A stretch of DNA of 64,000 nucleotides from Pictodentalium vernedei (lineage: Eukaryota > Mollusca > Scaphopoda > Dentaliida > Dentaliidae), in the NCBI GenBank assembly GCA_031216915.1, contig CM062295.1, forward strand, positions 178,388,927 to 178,452,926, written 5' to 3'. The notes under the pieces were generated by a model that did not search any database, was not told where the DNA came from, and was given only the letters and a program-made list of their open reading frames with translations. Both the position numbers and the translations under genes were made by a program. Of the stretch, positions 21,689 through 30,045 are shown in pieces (the stretch's first letter is position 1; each line of letters opens with the position of its first letter).

Positions 21689-24577
21689 TTAGTGGACGAC
21701 ATTCTGAGCAACAGATAACGGACCTAAACAATGCAGGTCTCCAGAAATGGACTCAATATTTCTGAGATAAAAATTAGTAAATGTGGATGGCTGAGACCAA
21801 AAAGCAGCCTTCATTAAATCTGTAATAGCAACACTATTAGCATAAGCCCAGGAAGTAGAAAGAGCTCTTACTTCATGAGCAGAAATCTTAAGCACAGACT
21901 GCTGAGAAGAAGATAAATCTTCATACGCAGTACGGATAGTTAACTGAATCCATCTAGCAATAGAATGGACTGAAATGTCCTTTCTATTAGGCATCAAAGA
22001 CAGAAAGAAACGTTTCCGTCCCTTTCTGATGAACTGAGATCTCTGTTTATAGATACGTAGTGCTCTAACAGGACAGAGTAAAGGCCTACGCCCGTCTGAA
22101 GACGGAAGAGCCTTAATAACAATAGGTTCCGGATATTTATTAGGAGCCTGATTCTTAGCTAAAAAACCGACATTAGTAGTGAAGGTGATAGTGTTCCCAA
22201 CACTACGATAATGAGAATCATCCACCGATAGTGCATGAAGCTCACTGACTCTTCTGGCAGAAGAGAAAGCTAAGAGAAAAGCTGTCTTATAAGATAAGAA
22301 TTTGAAATCTACTGTCCCAAGAGGTTCAAATGGCTTTTCCTTCAATTTAAGGAGAACCCAAGCTAAATTCCACTTAGGAATTAATCTAAGAGTTCTGGGT
22401 CTATTTATCGAAAAGTTTCTAACCAATTTCGATAAAGAGACATTAGATCCAATTTGTAAACTATCATGATGTGCATAGGTATCAGATAACATAGATCTAT
22501 AACCCTTTATAGTAACCGGTTGCAGTTTGATTTCGTCAAACAAGTATACTAGAAAGTTAGCAATGTCTGGTATAGAGGGATCAAATATATCAACAGAATG
22601 ATCCCTACACCAACGACGGAAAACCTTCCACTTAGCCGCATAGTTTAGCGAAGAGGAGGTCCTCCTACAGTTAGAAATCGCGTCCACTGCTCGTCCTGTA
22701 AAGTGCTTGCCATGCAAGAAGGACCGCACAACGGAAAAACGTGAAGGTTGAGACCTTGCGGGTTGTGATGCAGTTGGTGCGATTTCCCCTGCCAAAGAAG
22801 ATCCTCTCGTGGAGGGAGCTTCCGCGGTAGGTCCCACAACAGACACCTGAGTAGATTTATCCACGGTCTCTGTGGCGACAGAGATGCTACCAACAGAATC
22901 TTGCATTGAGATTGTTTTATCTTTAGCAATACTTGTTGAATTAACGGCGCTGGAGGATACGCATATCCTATCATTCCGTCCCAAGGGATCGATAGAGCGT
23001 CTACTGCAAATGCTCTTGGATCCGGACACGGGGACACATACGTCTGCAACTGATTGTTGAGATGTGTCGCAAATAAGTCTATCATTGGCCGTTCCCATTG
23101 GTAGCAAATCTGATTGAATACTTGTTTGTTGAGAGTCCACTCCGACGGCAACAAGCGACCCTTTCGTGAAAGGGAGTCTGCTAGCACATTCAGACGACCC
23201 GGTATGTGACGGACCGAAAGAAGAACGTGATGTTCCAACGCAAACAGAAGGATTCTTTCCGTTAGATTGAACAACGGAACTGAATGAGTGCCTCCCTGAT
23301 TCCGTATATACGCCACTACTGTCGTATTGTCGGATAGGATTTGGACATGAGCATCGTGAATAATGTCCATCCAGTGACGTAACGCAAGCCAAATTGACAT
23401 CATTTCCTTGATGTTTATGTGCTTGCACAGGAATTGCGGATCCCAAAGACCCTGGCATCTCGAATCCGTTGGGATTAATGATGCACCCCAACCTGTTTGA
23501 CTGGCATCCGTCATAATGGTAAAACTCGGATCCGGCAACTGCAGCGGAACTCCTTGAGTTAACCACTGAATGTTTGCCCAAGTCTGAATCTCTTGTTTCA
23601 CTTGATCTGACAAGAGAACGTCTACATCGAGCGAATGAATTTTCACACTCCAATTCTGAGTCAGGAAAATTTGAAGAGGCCGTGTGCGTAGCCGTCCCAT
23701 CGGAATGAGATCCGCGGCGGCTCCGCACAGACCTATCAGTCTCATAAATTCTCTCGCTGTGACTTTGTCTGTATTTAGACAATAGCGAGCGTAACAACTG
23801 ACTAATTTCGCTCTGGTTAACGGCAGACGAACGAGATTGTTGTGCGTCTCGAAGCTCATTCCCAGATGAGTGAATGACTTGGACGGCACCAGATCCGACT
23901 TCTCCTCGTTTACTATAAAACCGAGACGTCGGAGCAATAGAAGAAGATTCTGAACATCGTTCTGAAGCGTTAACTCGTTGCCGTACCTCTGAAGAATGTC
24001 GTCCAGGTAGGCCGACGTTACCGCAGACGAATGAGCTCGGAAGTAGATCATTACCGAGTTCATTACCCGAGTGAAAGCCCAGGGTGCTAGATTCAATCCG
24101 AAGCACATGGCCCGGAACTGATACACCACTCCTAGGACTGTGAAGCGTAGATACTTTCGGAATGTCGGATGTACCATGACGTGAAAGTACGCATCTTTGA
24201 GATCTATGCTCGTTGCATAATCGTTCACCCGAATACTCGCTCTGACCGATCGAATCGTCTCCATATAAAACTTCGGAGCGACGATCAGCTTGTTTATCCA
24301 GCTCAAATCTATGACTGGACGGAACGAGCCGTCTGGTTTCGGAACCAGAAACAGATGGCTGTAGAATCCCAGCGATTCCTGGTTTTCTACGACCTCTACC
24401 GCGTTCTTCATTAAAAGAGACTGCACCTCTGATAGCAGAGCGTCTCTTTTCTGAGGGTTTGACGGAAGATGAGTCCACTTTGAACTTCGAGTTAATGGAG
24501 GCTTTCGTTTGAAGGATATCTTTAGACCTTCCGAAGTCACTCCTCTCACCCACGGGTCGTCCGTAATCGACGCCCAC
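21689..24577 (-). CDS. Tyrosine recombinase frame of element C
   Basis: An uninterrupted frame of 962 codons. Its last ~380 residues are the DIRS-type tyrosine recombinase, which would insert circular element DNA. Visible features: the N-terminal core-binding region (SFLHGKHFTGRAVDAISN, KWKVFRRWCRDHSVDIF), the first catalytic Arg in ARRVSEL (22,239-22,259), the HEVR box (21,866-21,877) and the nucleophile Tyr in NFYLR (codon at 21,767-21,769). The upstream ~580 codons are a Ser-rich translation of the same DNA that encodes RT-RNase H in another frame. The first codon at 24,577 is GTG, so the true start is unknown and may be internal or reached by splicing or reinitiation. Overlap of recombinase and RT frames is known in DIRS1 elements. 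Confidence 0.88.
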   Translation of the reverse strand: MGVDYGRPVGERSDFGRSKDILQTKASINSKFKVDSSSVKPSEKRRSAIRGAVSFNEERGRGRRKPGIAGILQPSVSGSETRRLVPSSHRFELDKQADRRSEVLYGDDSIGQSEYSGERLCNEHRSQRCVLSRHGTSDIPKVSTLHSPRSGVSVPGHVLRIESSTLGFHSGNELGNDLLPSSFVCGNVGLPGRHSSEVRQRVNASERCSESSSIAPTSRFYSKRGEVGSGAVQVIHSSGNELRDAQQSRSSAVNQSEISQLLRSLLSKYRQSHSERIYETDRSVRSRRGSHSDGTATHTASSNFPDSELECENSFARCRRSLVRSSETRDSDLGKHSVVNSRSSAAVAGSEFYHYDGCQSNRLGCIINPNGFEMPGSLGSAIPVQAHKHQGNDVNLACVTSLDGHYSRCSCPNPIRQYDSSGVYTESGRHSFSSVVQSNGKNPSVCVGTSRSSFGPSHTGSSECASRLPFTKGSLVAVGVDSQQTSIQSDLLPMGTANDRLICDTSQQSVADVCVPVSGSKSICSRRSIDPLGRNDRICVSSSAVNSTSIAKDKTISMQDSVGSISVATETVDKSTQVSVVGPTAEAPSTRGSSLAGEIAPTASQPARSQPSRFSVVRSFLHGKHFTGRAVDAISNCRRTSSSLNYAAKWKVFRRWCRDHSVDIFDPSIPDIANFLVYLFDEIKLQPVTIKGYRSMLSDTYAHHDSLQIGSNVSLSKLVRNFSINRPRTLRLIPKWNLAWVLLKLKEKPFEPLGTVDFKFLSYKTAFLLAFSSARRVSELHALSVDDSHYRSVGNTITFTTNVGFLAKNQAPNKYPEPIVIKALPSSDGRRPLLCPVRALRIYKQRSQFIRKGRKRFFLSLMPNRKDISVHSIARWIQLTIRTAYEDLSSSQQSVLKISAHEVRALSTSWAYANSVAITDLMKAAFWSQPSTFTNFYLRNIESISGDLHCLGPLSVAQNVVH

Positions 24578-24960
24578 TCTTGAGAAAAACTCGACAACCT
24601 TCCGCCAACCGGAACGCGATAGAGGTTTGAGCCATCACCTCCTGGATCTGCGAGGCCTGCGGTAGGAGAAACCACGTCTTCCACGACCCGCACCTCGCCT
24701 CGTCGACCTCGGGGCGTCCGACCGATTGTCCCGGCCTGAAGGACGTCCCGAACGAGAGTCGCTATCCTGACGGTCTCTCGAATAAGAGCTAGAGGACGCA
24801 CCGGAACCTCTATAGGAACCTCTCTTGGGCGGATAAGACCCAGAAGTGCCCGCCTTATTCGTGTCTGCTGAATCCGACCTTTTAGGAGCGGATCTAAACA
24901 ACAGAGAATCACTAGCTTTCTTTTTAATATTATCATAAATAGCGGAAAGCTTGCCGTCAA
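22645..24960 (-). CDS. Reverse transcriptase-RNase H-methyltransferase-like polyprotein of element C
   Basis: A 771-codon frame. The upstream ~110 codons overlap gag and are probably not RT; recognisable RT sequence starts near 24,640. In order: RT fingers and palm (KPDGSFRPVIDLSWINKLI, DLKDAYFHV), the catalytic YLDDIL (23,992-24,009), RNase H with Asp in IMTDASQTGWGA (about 23,497-23,530), Glu in NIKEMM, Asp in LSDNTTVV and Asp in VLADSLSR, then a segment with DLFATHLNNQL, VDALSIPWDG and YAYPP resembling the phage-type DNA N6-adenine methyltransferase domain known in DIRS1 elements. Gag ends in TGA at 24,635-24,637 in a different frame, so expression needs frameshifting, reinitiation or another start. 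Confidence 0.9.
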   Translation of the reverse strand: MTASFPLFMIILKRKLVILCCLDPLLKGRIQQTRIRRALLGLIRPREVPIEVPVRPLALIRETVRIATLVRDVLQAGTIGRTPRGRRGEVRVVEDVVSPTAGLADPGGDGSNLYRVPVGGRLSSFSQEWASITDDPWVRGVTSEGLKISFKRKPPLTRSSKWTHLPSNPQKRDALLSEVQSLLMKNAVEVVENQESLGFYSHLFLVPKPDGSFRPVIDLSWINKLIVAPKFYMETIRSVRASIRVNDYATSIDLKDAYFHVMVHPTFRKYLRFTVLGVVYQFRAMCFGLNLAPWAFTRVMNSVMIYFRAHSSAVTSAYLDDILQRYGNELTLQNDVQNLLLLLRRLGFIVNEEKSDLVPSKSFTHLGMSFETHNNLVRLPLTRAKLVSCYARYCLNTDKVTAREFMRLIGLCGAAADLIPMGRLRTRPLQIFLTQNWSVKIHSLDVDVLLSDQVKQEIQTWANIQWLTQGVPLQLPDPSFTIMTDASQTGWGASLIPTDSRCQGLWDPQFLCKHINIKEMMSIWLALRHWMDIIHDAHVQILSDNTTVVAYIRNQGGTHSVPLFNLTERILLFALEHHVLLSVRHIPGRLNVLADSLSRKGRLLPSEWTLNKQVFNQICYQWERPMIDLFATHLNNQLQTYVSPCPDPRAFAVDALSIPWDGMIGYAYPPAPLIQQVLLKIKQSQCKILLVASLSPQRPWINLLRCLLWDLPRKLPPREDLLWQGKSHQLHHNPQGLNLHVFPLCGPSCMASTLQDEQWTRFLTVGGPPLR

Positions 24961-26737
24961 AGAGAAGATCTCCTGAGACCGAAGCGACTCTAAGAGAGTT
25001 CTTCACCTTAGAATCCACTAGTGTGGATGTAGACAGGGCTGCGTCACGTCTAACCAACTCCAGATTTGCCACTGAAAGAGCGGAGTTACACGTGGAATAA
25101 GCTACTGCCCTTGAAAGAAGTCTTAAGGAGGATTGTATATCCTGAAACTCTTCCCCTTGAAGACGCAGTGATAACGCCTTCGTAAGGTGATCTGCGTAAG
25201 ATAAGGCATCTAAATTGGCTCTGTTAGACGCGATAGCTGTTTCCAACACTGCGGTTGGAATAGAAGCTGACGACGGTAATGATAGCTCTAAGTCTTCCGC
25301 CTCGTCGTCCATACGCAGAGGAACTCTCGGTATACCCTGACCTGCCGTGTCGAATTTATTCCTTGCATTAATGAAAGGCAGGTTGAGAGTATTTGCGGAC
25401 AAGAAGCCTGCTTTCCCTGTCCTGGAAGCAAGTTTAAAAATAGCGTCGTTCAATAATTCAAATGTTCTTGCAACATTATTGGACTGCGACGGAAACTCGG
25501 GAGCGATGTCCCTGAACCGCTCGAAAAAATCAGAGTCCAATGACGCTATAATTCTCCTGTCCGGAAGCGCAGCAGTCTGGCCCGACGGAACAACTTGAGG
25601 AAGAAAGTGCCGGATGAAGTCTACGGCAGCTTTGTGTTGTTCCGAAAGGGATAGCTCCAATTCATCCGTATCCCTTTCACCATCCGGTCGGACCTCCCGA
25701 TGTTCCCGGTCGTCCGCCCCCGATGCTTCGGCGGAGCGTACCGACCCAGCGCCGTCGGATAATTCTCGATCCGACACCGTCTCTGTCGGCTGCTGGGATG
25801 CTGCGATAAGCTGTGCTATCTGCACTAGAATGTCCGACGTCGAGACCTGCGGAGGAGCGGTCTTTCGCTGCTTTGCCGAGGGCAGCTCCGCATCAGATGG
25901 CTCCCGCATACTTTTCCTATGCGAACGTCCGGAGTCCATCGGTCTCGAATCCCTGGCTGCCGGATGGTGTGACCTGGTCGCCGAATAATCCTTCATCGGC
26001 GAAGCTGGCAAGATATCGGAGGTCACGCAGCCAAGGTGCGGTCGTGTGCGCCGGCGAGAAGAGGAAGCCTTAACAGTCTCTGCGGACTGCTTATACAACG
26101 GAGCGTCCCGAGCGACGGACGTATGCTCCGCTAAAGACACATTTTGTACCACAACATCTGGTCCCAGATGTTGTTGTACGAGAGAGGGGCCTCTCTCGCT
26201 CGCGGCCCGGCTGGACCTGGACGAGCTAGGAACCGGACTAAAAGGCTTCCTCCGTTCTCGTTCACTATCCGCCGTCACTGGGTGTGCATCTATTATTTTT
26301 ATAGTGCTCGCATCACCCAAAATTTCCTCTTGGACCGCATCGGACGAACCCGGCTGCCGAACCATTCGGTGAATGGACGCTACACCGGGCGAGCTAGCGG
26401 ACGACATTTGTCTAATCTCCATGAGCACTTTTGCCGCTAGCTCTGTATTTAATTGTGACGACGGACGCACACTTGAAGAAGATAACATGGAAACATCACC
26501 CTGTTCTGGTTCCTCTGAAATAGAAACTGAGAGAGTAGAGTGACCTTGTGGAGAAAGAGCCGGCATCGCTCTTTCTCCAGAAACAACATATCGTGACACA
26601 CGTTTCCAATGTTTCTCATCCCAATGTTCACATACAGGACAGGGATTAATGCGAGAACACTGACTACAATTAATGCAATAATCATGAAAGTCAGAGGAAG
26701 ATTTCTTCCTATTACAATTTGAACAAGTTCCCTTCAT
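24635..26737 (-). CDS. Gag protein of element C
   Basis: Encodes about 700 residues from the ATG at 26,735-26,737; the open frame extends 17 codons further upstream but starts there with TTG. Presumed RNA-binding structural protein. The N-terminus has paired cysteines (CSNC at 5-8, then YCINCSQC and PCPVC within the next 35 residues), suggesting a zinc-binding module. A long Ser/Pro/Arg/Glu-rich middle region follows, then a more ordered part near residues 430-570 (FERFRDIAPEF, RANLDALSYADHLTKALSL, SSLRLLSRAVAYST) that is conserved in the diverged copies A' and I, and a basic Arg/Gly/Ser-rich tail ending RRPRRSRR. The stop TGA overlaps an ATG (TGATG) whose frame closes after about 29 codons. 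Confidence 0.88.
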   Translation of the reverse strand: MKGTCSNCNRKKSSSDFHDYCINCSQCSRINPCPVCEHWDEKHWKRVSRYVVSGERAMPALSPQGHSTLSVSISEEPEQGDVSMLSSSSVRPSSQLNTELAAKVLMEIRQMSSASSPGVASIHRMVRQPGSSDAVQEEILGDASTIKIIDAHPVTADSERERRKPFSPVPSSSRSSRAASERGPSLVQQHLGPDVVVQNVSLAEHTSVARDAPLYKQSAETVKASSSRRRTRPHLGCVTSDILPASPMKDYSATRSHHPAARDSRPMDSGRSHRKSMREPSDAELPSAKQRKTAPPQVSTSDILVQIAQLIAASQQPTETVSDRELSDGAGSVRSAEASGADDREHREVRPDGERDTDELELSLSEQHKAAVDFIRHFLPQVVPSGQTAALPDRRIIASLDSDFFERFRDIAPEFPSQSNNVARTFELLNDAIFKLASRTGKAGFLSANTLNLPFINARNKFDTAGQGIPRVPLRMDDEAEDLELSLPSSASIPTAVLETAIASNRANLDALSYADHLTKALSLRLQGEEFQDIQSSLRLLSRAVAYSTCNSALSVANLELVRRDAALSTSTLVDSKVKNSLRVASVSGDLLFDGKLSAIYDNIKKKASDSLLFRSAPKRSDSADTNKAGTSGSYPPKRGSYRGSGASSSSYSRDRQDSDSRSGRPSGRDNRSDAPRSTRRGAGRGRRGFSYRRPRRSRR

Positions 26738-27624
26738 TGTGAAAGAACAACAATAAGTCCTAGTTACTCGCAAAAACCCCTGACACAAAGATACATAATA
26801 ACATGATCCATTAATAAATGAAAAAACAATTGCAAAACAAAATAATTTTGAAAAAATATTTTTTCAGAGAAGCCCAAGTTGCTGAAAAGTAACGTTGAGC
26901 CCCGATGGATCCGATGGCAAAGTGTGGTCAAAAATTTTAAAATTATATAAAATAATTAATGAGACACTTTCGGATAATATAAATGTATCTTATAATGAGA
27001 TAAACTACCTCAAAGGCAAACAGCCCCCCTCAAAAAAGGCTGTTGCCAATGAAAACAAACAGTGTAAACACAGAAGAAAACATGACTCCAGGCACTGAAA
27101 AAACTGGCCCGGAATCAGTCATCAATTACACTCTATCTGATGCAAAACAGAGACTCCCAGGGGAGAATCTGCAGAACATCAGATGGAAGATGCAGAACAC
27201 AAACGTTATACACCCATGGGTGAAAACGTAACTATGGGGAAAATAACAGAAAACATTCTGTAACCAAGCAACTCTCCCAGGGAATTTTTAGAAATGAAAC
27301 TTCTCAAAAATATGCCAAAAGCATGGGAGAATTGCAAGGGGGGACTTTAGAAGGTTAGGGGAGAGGAAACACTGAATAAGCAGTGCAACAATTAGCAAGA
27401 ATGACAACAAGAGGCGTTTGCCTCGAAAATAGGCAACTTAACATAATTTCAACAAAAAATTTTAAGTACAGCCCTGATTATTTTTTGCCACTTCTTTTTT
27501 CCTCTCCTCCTTCTATCCTCCTTAGAATCACATTTTCTCCAAGAATTACGTGTCTGGCATCCTTTAAACTGAGATTTACAAGCACAAAGATCAGTGAGAT
27601 GTTGACTGATGAAGGGCCAAACAG
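26738..27624 (-). other. Leader (5' untranslated) region of element C
   Basis: AT-rich, no long frame. Shared with B, A, E and F. Conserved blocks include GGTAGATGCAGAACAC-type sequence near 27,180, a C-rich patch near 27,025 and GAGAGGAAACACTGAATAAG near 27,360. Confidence 0.65.
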
Positions 27625-27826
27625 AGAATGATATTTGGCGCCAATTTCGGGACGACTGCGTCACTGCGCATGCGCAGTAGAGTCGTACTATGGAGGTCCT
27701 TTAGGACATGATTTCTTTTTGTTTTGGATGCAAATTTTGGGGATTGGGGGGCAAAATTTGTGTTTGGCCCTGGTTTTTGTGGAGTTAGCACCAGCTAAGT
27801 CTGGGTCATTGGTACAGTATAAAAAT
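27625..27826. repeat. Element C right inverted terminal repeat
   Basis: 190 bp identical to the left repeat in inverted orientation, then the right tip AGTATAAAAAT. Carries TGCGCATGCGCA at 27,665-27,676. Confidence 0.93.
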
Positions 27827-28194
27827 ATAAAAATTTTGGACAGGGAAAATATTCTTGCCCCACCAACTGTAATGACAACAAATATTGCCCATCGAACCTC
27901 TCTTGAACAAACTTGAGTCTACACCTCAAAAGGAAGCTGTATACCAAATATCAAGTCTTTGCTACAGCTAGTTCATAAGAAGATTTTTTTTAAAATTAGG
28001 GGATTTTGCCCCACCCCTCTTCAATATGGGCAAAAACCCAATTTGAAGAAAAACCCAAATGCTCCTATATAACTACTACTCATGTGAAATTTCATTAAAA
28101 TATGGCCAGTGGTTTGGGAGAAAAAGACCACCTTCATGACTCAAAAAGTGATCAGAATAGCTCACCCTGACTTTCAGTCAGGTGAGCTAAAAAT
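27827..28194. repeat. Repeat R1, right part of copy 2 with terminal hairpin
   Basis: Continues R1 after the B/C insertion and ends with a hairpin, AGCTCACCCTGA / TCAGGTGAGCTA (about 28,159-28,189), then AAAA. It aligns with 8,798-9,139 over most of its length. Confidence 0.72.
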
Positions 28195-28378
28195 CCAACA
28201 GAATTTGAATGTTCAGACGAAATCCTTGGTAGGTGAAATGGGTGGTTATCAGGCCTTTAGATTACACCAATTTCACACCGTTTACAGGTGTGCCCAAATT
28301 AGAGAAGGTGTGAAGACATCAAGGAAAATATATAAATTCTTTGTGCCTCTTCTACATTTGAGAATAACTTCCATCATA
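28195..28378. other. No recognised feature
   Basis: AT-rich flank between R1 and the Tc1-like element; no gene seen. Confidence 0.4.
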
Positions 28379-29312
28379 ATATACTCTTCAAATTAAGAAA
28401 CTATATATCGAAATCTCCTGAACTATACATGTACAAAATTGGTCATGGTGAAAAGATTTTGAAATATATGTTATGAATTGTAATCAAATCATGAAATGCT
28501 TATGTTGATGGGTCAGAATATCGACCAAACACAGGGAATTAAAAACATAATGCTCTAGCAACCTGCGGTACAATTTGTGAAATAACGTGATGATGGACGT
28601 GCCTGAGTGTATAGATGTCGGAAACGAACGTTACACTAATAACTGTGCACGTAAAGTTGATTGTTTTGGTGGCGGTAGTGTTATGGCACGGGCTGGCATT
28701 AACCATGGAGCCCAGACAGCACCTGTTTGAGTGGAGGGTAATCTAACCAGCATACATTACAGAAATGAAATCATATCATGTCACATTGTCTGAGCATTCA
28801 TTCAATGGCAGGCTGTTTCAACATGGCACTGCTCGACCAGATGTTGCACGTGTTAGCGAAGCATTTCTTCAATAAAACAATATTCCTACTCTTCCCAGAC
28901 CAGCACATTCATCTGACTTATCCCCCACTGGACGCCTTTGGAATGAGCTTGATTGCCGCATCTGTCAGAGACAGCAGGCACCACATACACTCGAGGAACT
29001 CTTTGCGGCACTACAAGAGGAGTGGCAGAACATTCCACAGTGTGTAATTCAGACTCTGGTAGCATCTATGGGTCGATGCTGCCACGTCGTTATCACTGCT
29101 CATGATGGTCATACATGGTATTGACTTTCCACGGTTGTCAATGCAGTCATTGTTGTGTGTTAATGACGTTTCACATTTGCTTGTGTTTGTGCCATTTCCA
29201 GAGTGATGTTTCTACTTCCCTGTTTACCACAAATTATCTGTTTATAGTGTGAGAACTTTCAATACAATCTGATGGAATTGCGATGTATAGTTTCTTATTT
29301 TGAAGAGTATAT
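28379..29312 (+). mobile_element. Defective Tc1/mariner-type DNA transposon
   Basis: About 930 bp bounded by inverted repeats 28,379-28,410 and 29,281-29,312 that match at 30 of 32 positions (ATATACTCTTCAAA...AAGAAACTAT), with TA at the outer edges as expected for a TA target. It holds only the C-terminal part of a transposase; the N-terminal DNA-binding part is missing. Confidence 0.85.
28590..29120 (+). pseudogene. Tc1-like transposase C-terminal remnant
   Basis: Read with frame changes, the plus strand gives Tc1-family landmarks in order: CFGGGSVM followed by AGI (near 28,665-28,695), QHGTARPDVARV (28,817-28,855), SSDLSPTGRLWNELD (28,910-28,955), and the C-terminal ELFAALQEEWQNIPQ (28,995-29,040). 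Family members have 'FQHDNARPH', 'SPDLNPIEHLWD' and 'EEWxxIPQ' at these places. In-frame stops (for example GTTTGA near 28,725 and CAATAA near 28,872) and a substituted catalytic Asp region show it is dead. Confidence 0.8.
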
Positions 29313-29579
29313 GATCATAAGAACACAGAAAGAAATGACAATAAAGTGTAACAGGACAAGACTGTTATTTCTGGTTTTAATTTGCTCAAATTAGGGTAAA
29401 ATGGTGTGCCCAAAATATATGAATTTAAAGGCCTGTAAGTTATAACTATGCTACTAATTCAATTAATGATTAGGTTGAATGAAGTTGGTATACACCTATT
29501 GTTGCACTTAGATAGTAACAGATTAATCGTTTAATTAATCCACTGGGCTTAGTGGGTCATGAGTCTGCCAAAAGCAGCA
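29313..29579. other. No recognised feature
   Basis: AT-rich sequence without a recognisable gene or exon. Confidence 0.35.
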
Positions 29580-29649
29580 TTTAATTAGACAAATACTTCA
29601 TACCATCACAAGTCACTCGTGATGGTATGGAGTTTTTATCCAATTAAAT
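29580..29649. repeat. Imperfect 70-bp palindrome
   Basis: An 11-bp perfect stem CATACCATCAC / GTGATGGTATG (29,599-29,609 and 29,619-29,629) extended by imperfect arms ending in TTTAATTAG and CCAATTAAA. Probably a short MITE or a cruciform-prone repeat. Confidence 0.65.
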
Positions 29650-29792
29650 TCTGTCTTTTTTTAAAGTTGATAACCGATAGTGTTTTATTGAAGAAAAAAC
29701 AATGCCTCGTTACCACTCATTGACAATTAATATTGGAAGTTTGTCCAAACACTATTTCTATTAAACACATTATTGACAAAATCACTGGGTTT

Positions 29793-30045
29793 CAAGCCTG
29801 GAAATAAGCAATCTATCATTTGCAGAATGAGGTCCCCAGAGGGGGGAATTTCCTGATGCTATCACACACAGTGCACCAATTTATCTCCTAGGTACCGCTT
29901 CCTGTTCAGGCTTCTGACTTCGATTCAGATTGAGGTTCACAGAGGGTAAATTTAGTGATGCTACTCTGCTATGCAGGGTAGCATCACCAATTTACCCTCT
30001 GGGGACCTCATTCTGCAGATGACAGTCTGCTTATTTTCAAGCTTG
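29793..30045. mobile_element. MITE-like element with nested hairpins
   Basis: Outer arms of about 53 bp (29,793-29,845 and 29,996-30,045) share GCAGAATGAGGTCCCCAGAG in inverted orientation. Inside is a second hairpin, 29,942-29,999, pairing GAGGGTAAATT...GTGATGCTAC with GTAGCATCAC...AATTTACCCTC. Non-coding. Confidence 0.7.

Larger units (their letters stand above)
20693..27826 (-). mobile_element. DIRS element C (apparently complete, candidate autonomous copy)
   Basis: A 7.1-kb DIRS1-type element with every expected part intact: left tip with GTT, left repeat, internal complementary region, recombinase, RT-RNase H, gag, leader and right repeat. The inverted repeats 20,731-20,920 and 27,625-27,814 are identical over 190 bp, and the three long frames have no stops. 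It is head to tail with B on the left and meets host repeat R1 on the right (ATAAAAATTTTGG). In the DIRS1 model the cDNA becomes a circle that the encoded tyrosine recombinase inserts, which leaves no long target duplication; none is seen here. Confidence 0.93.

Noticed and set aside
13678-27826. B and C as long terminal repeats of one large element
   Set aside because: Each carries its own full gene set, inverted ends and internal complementary region.
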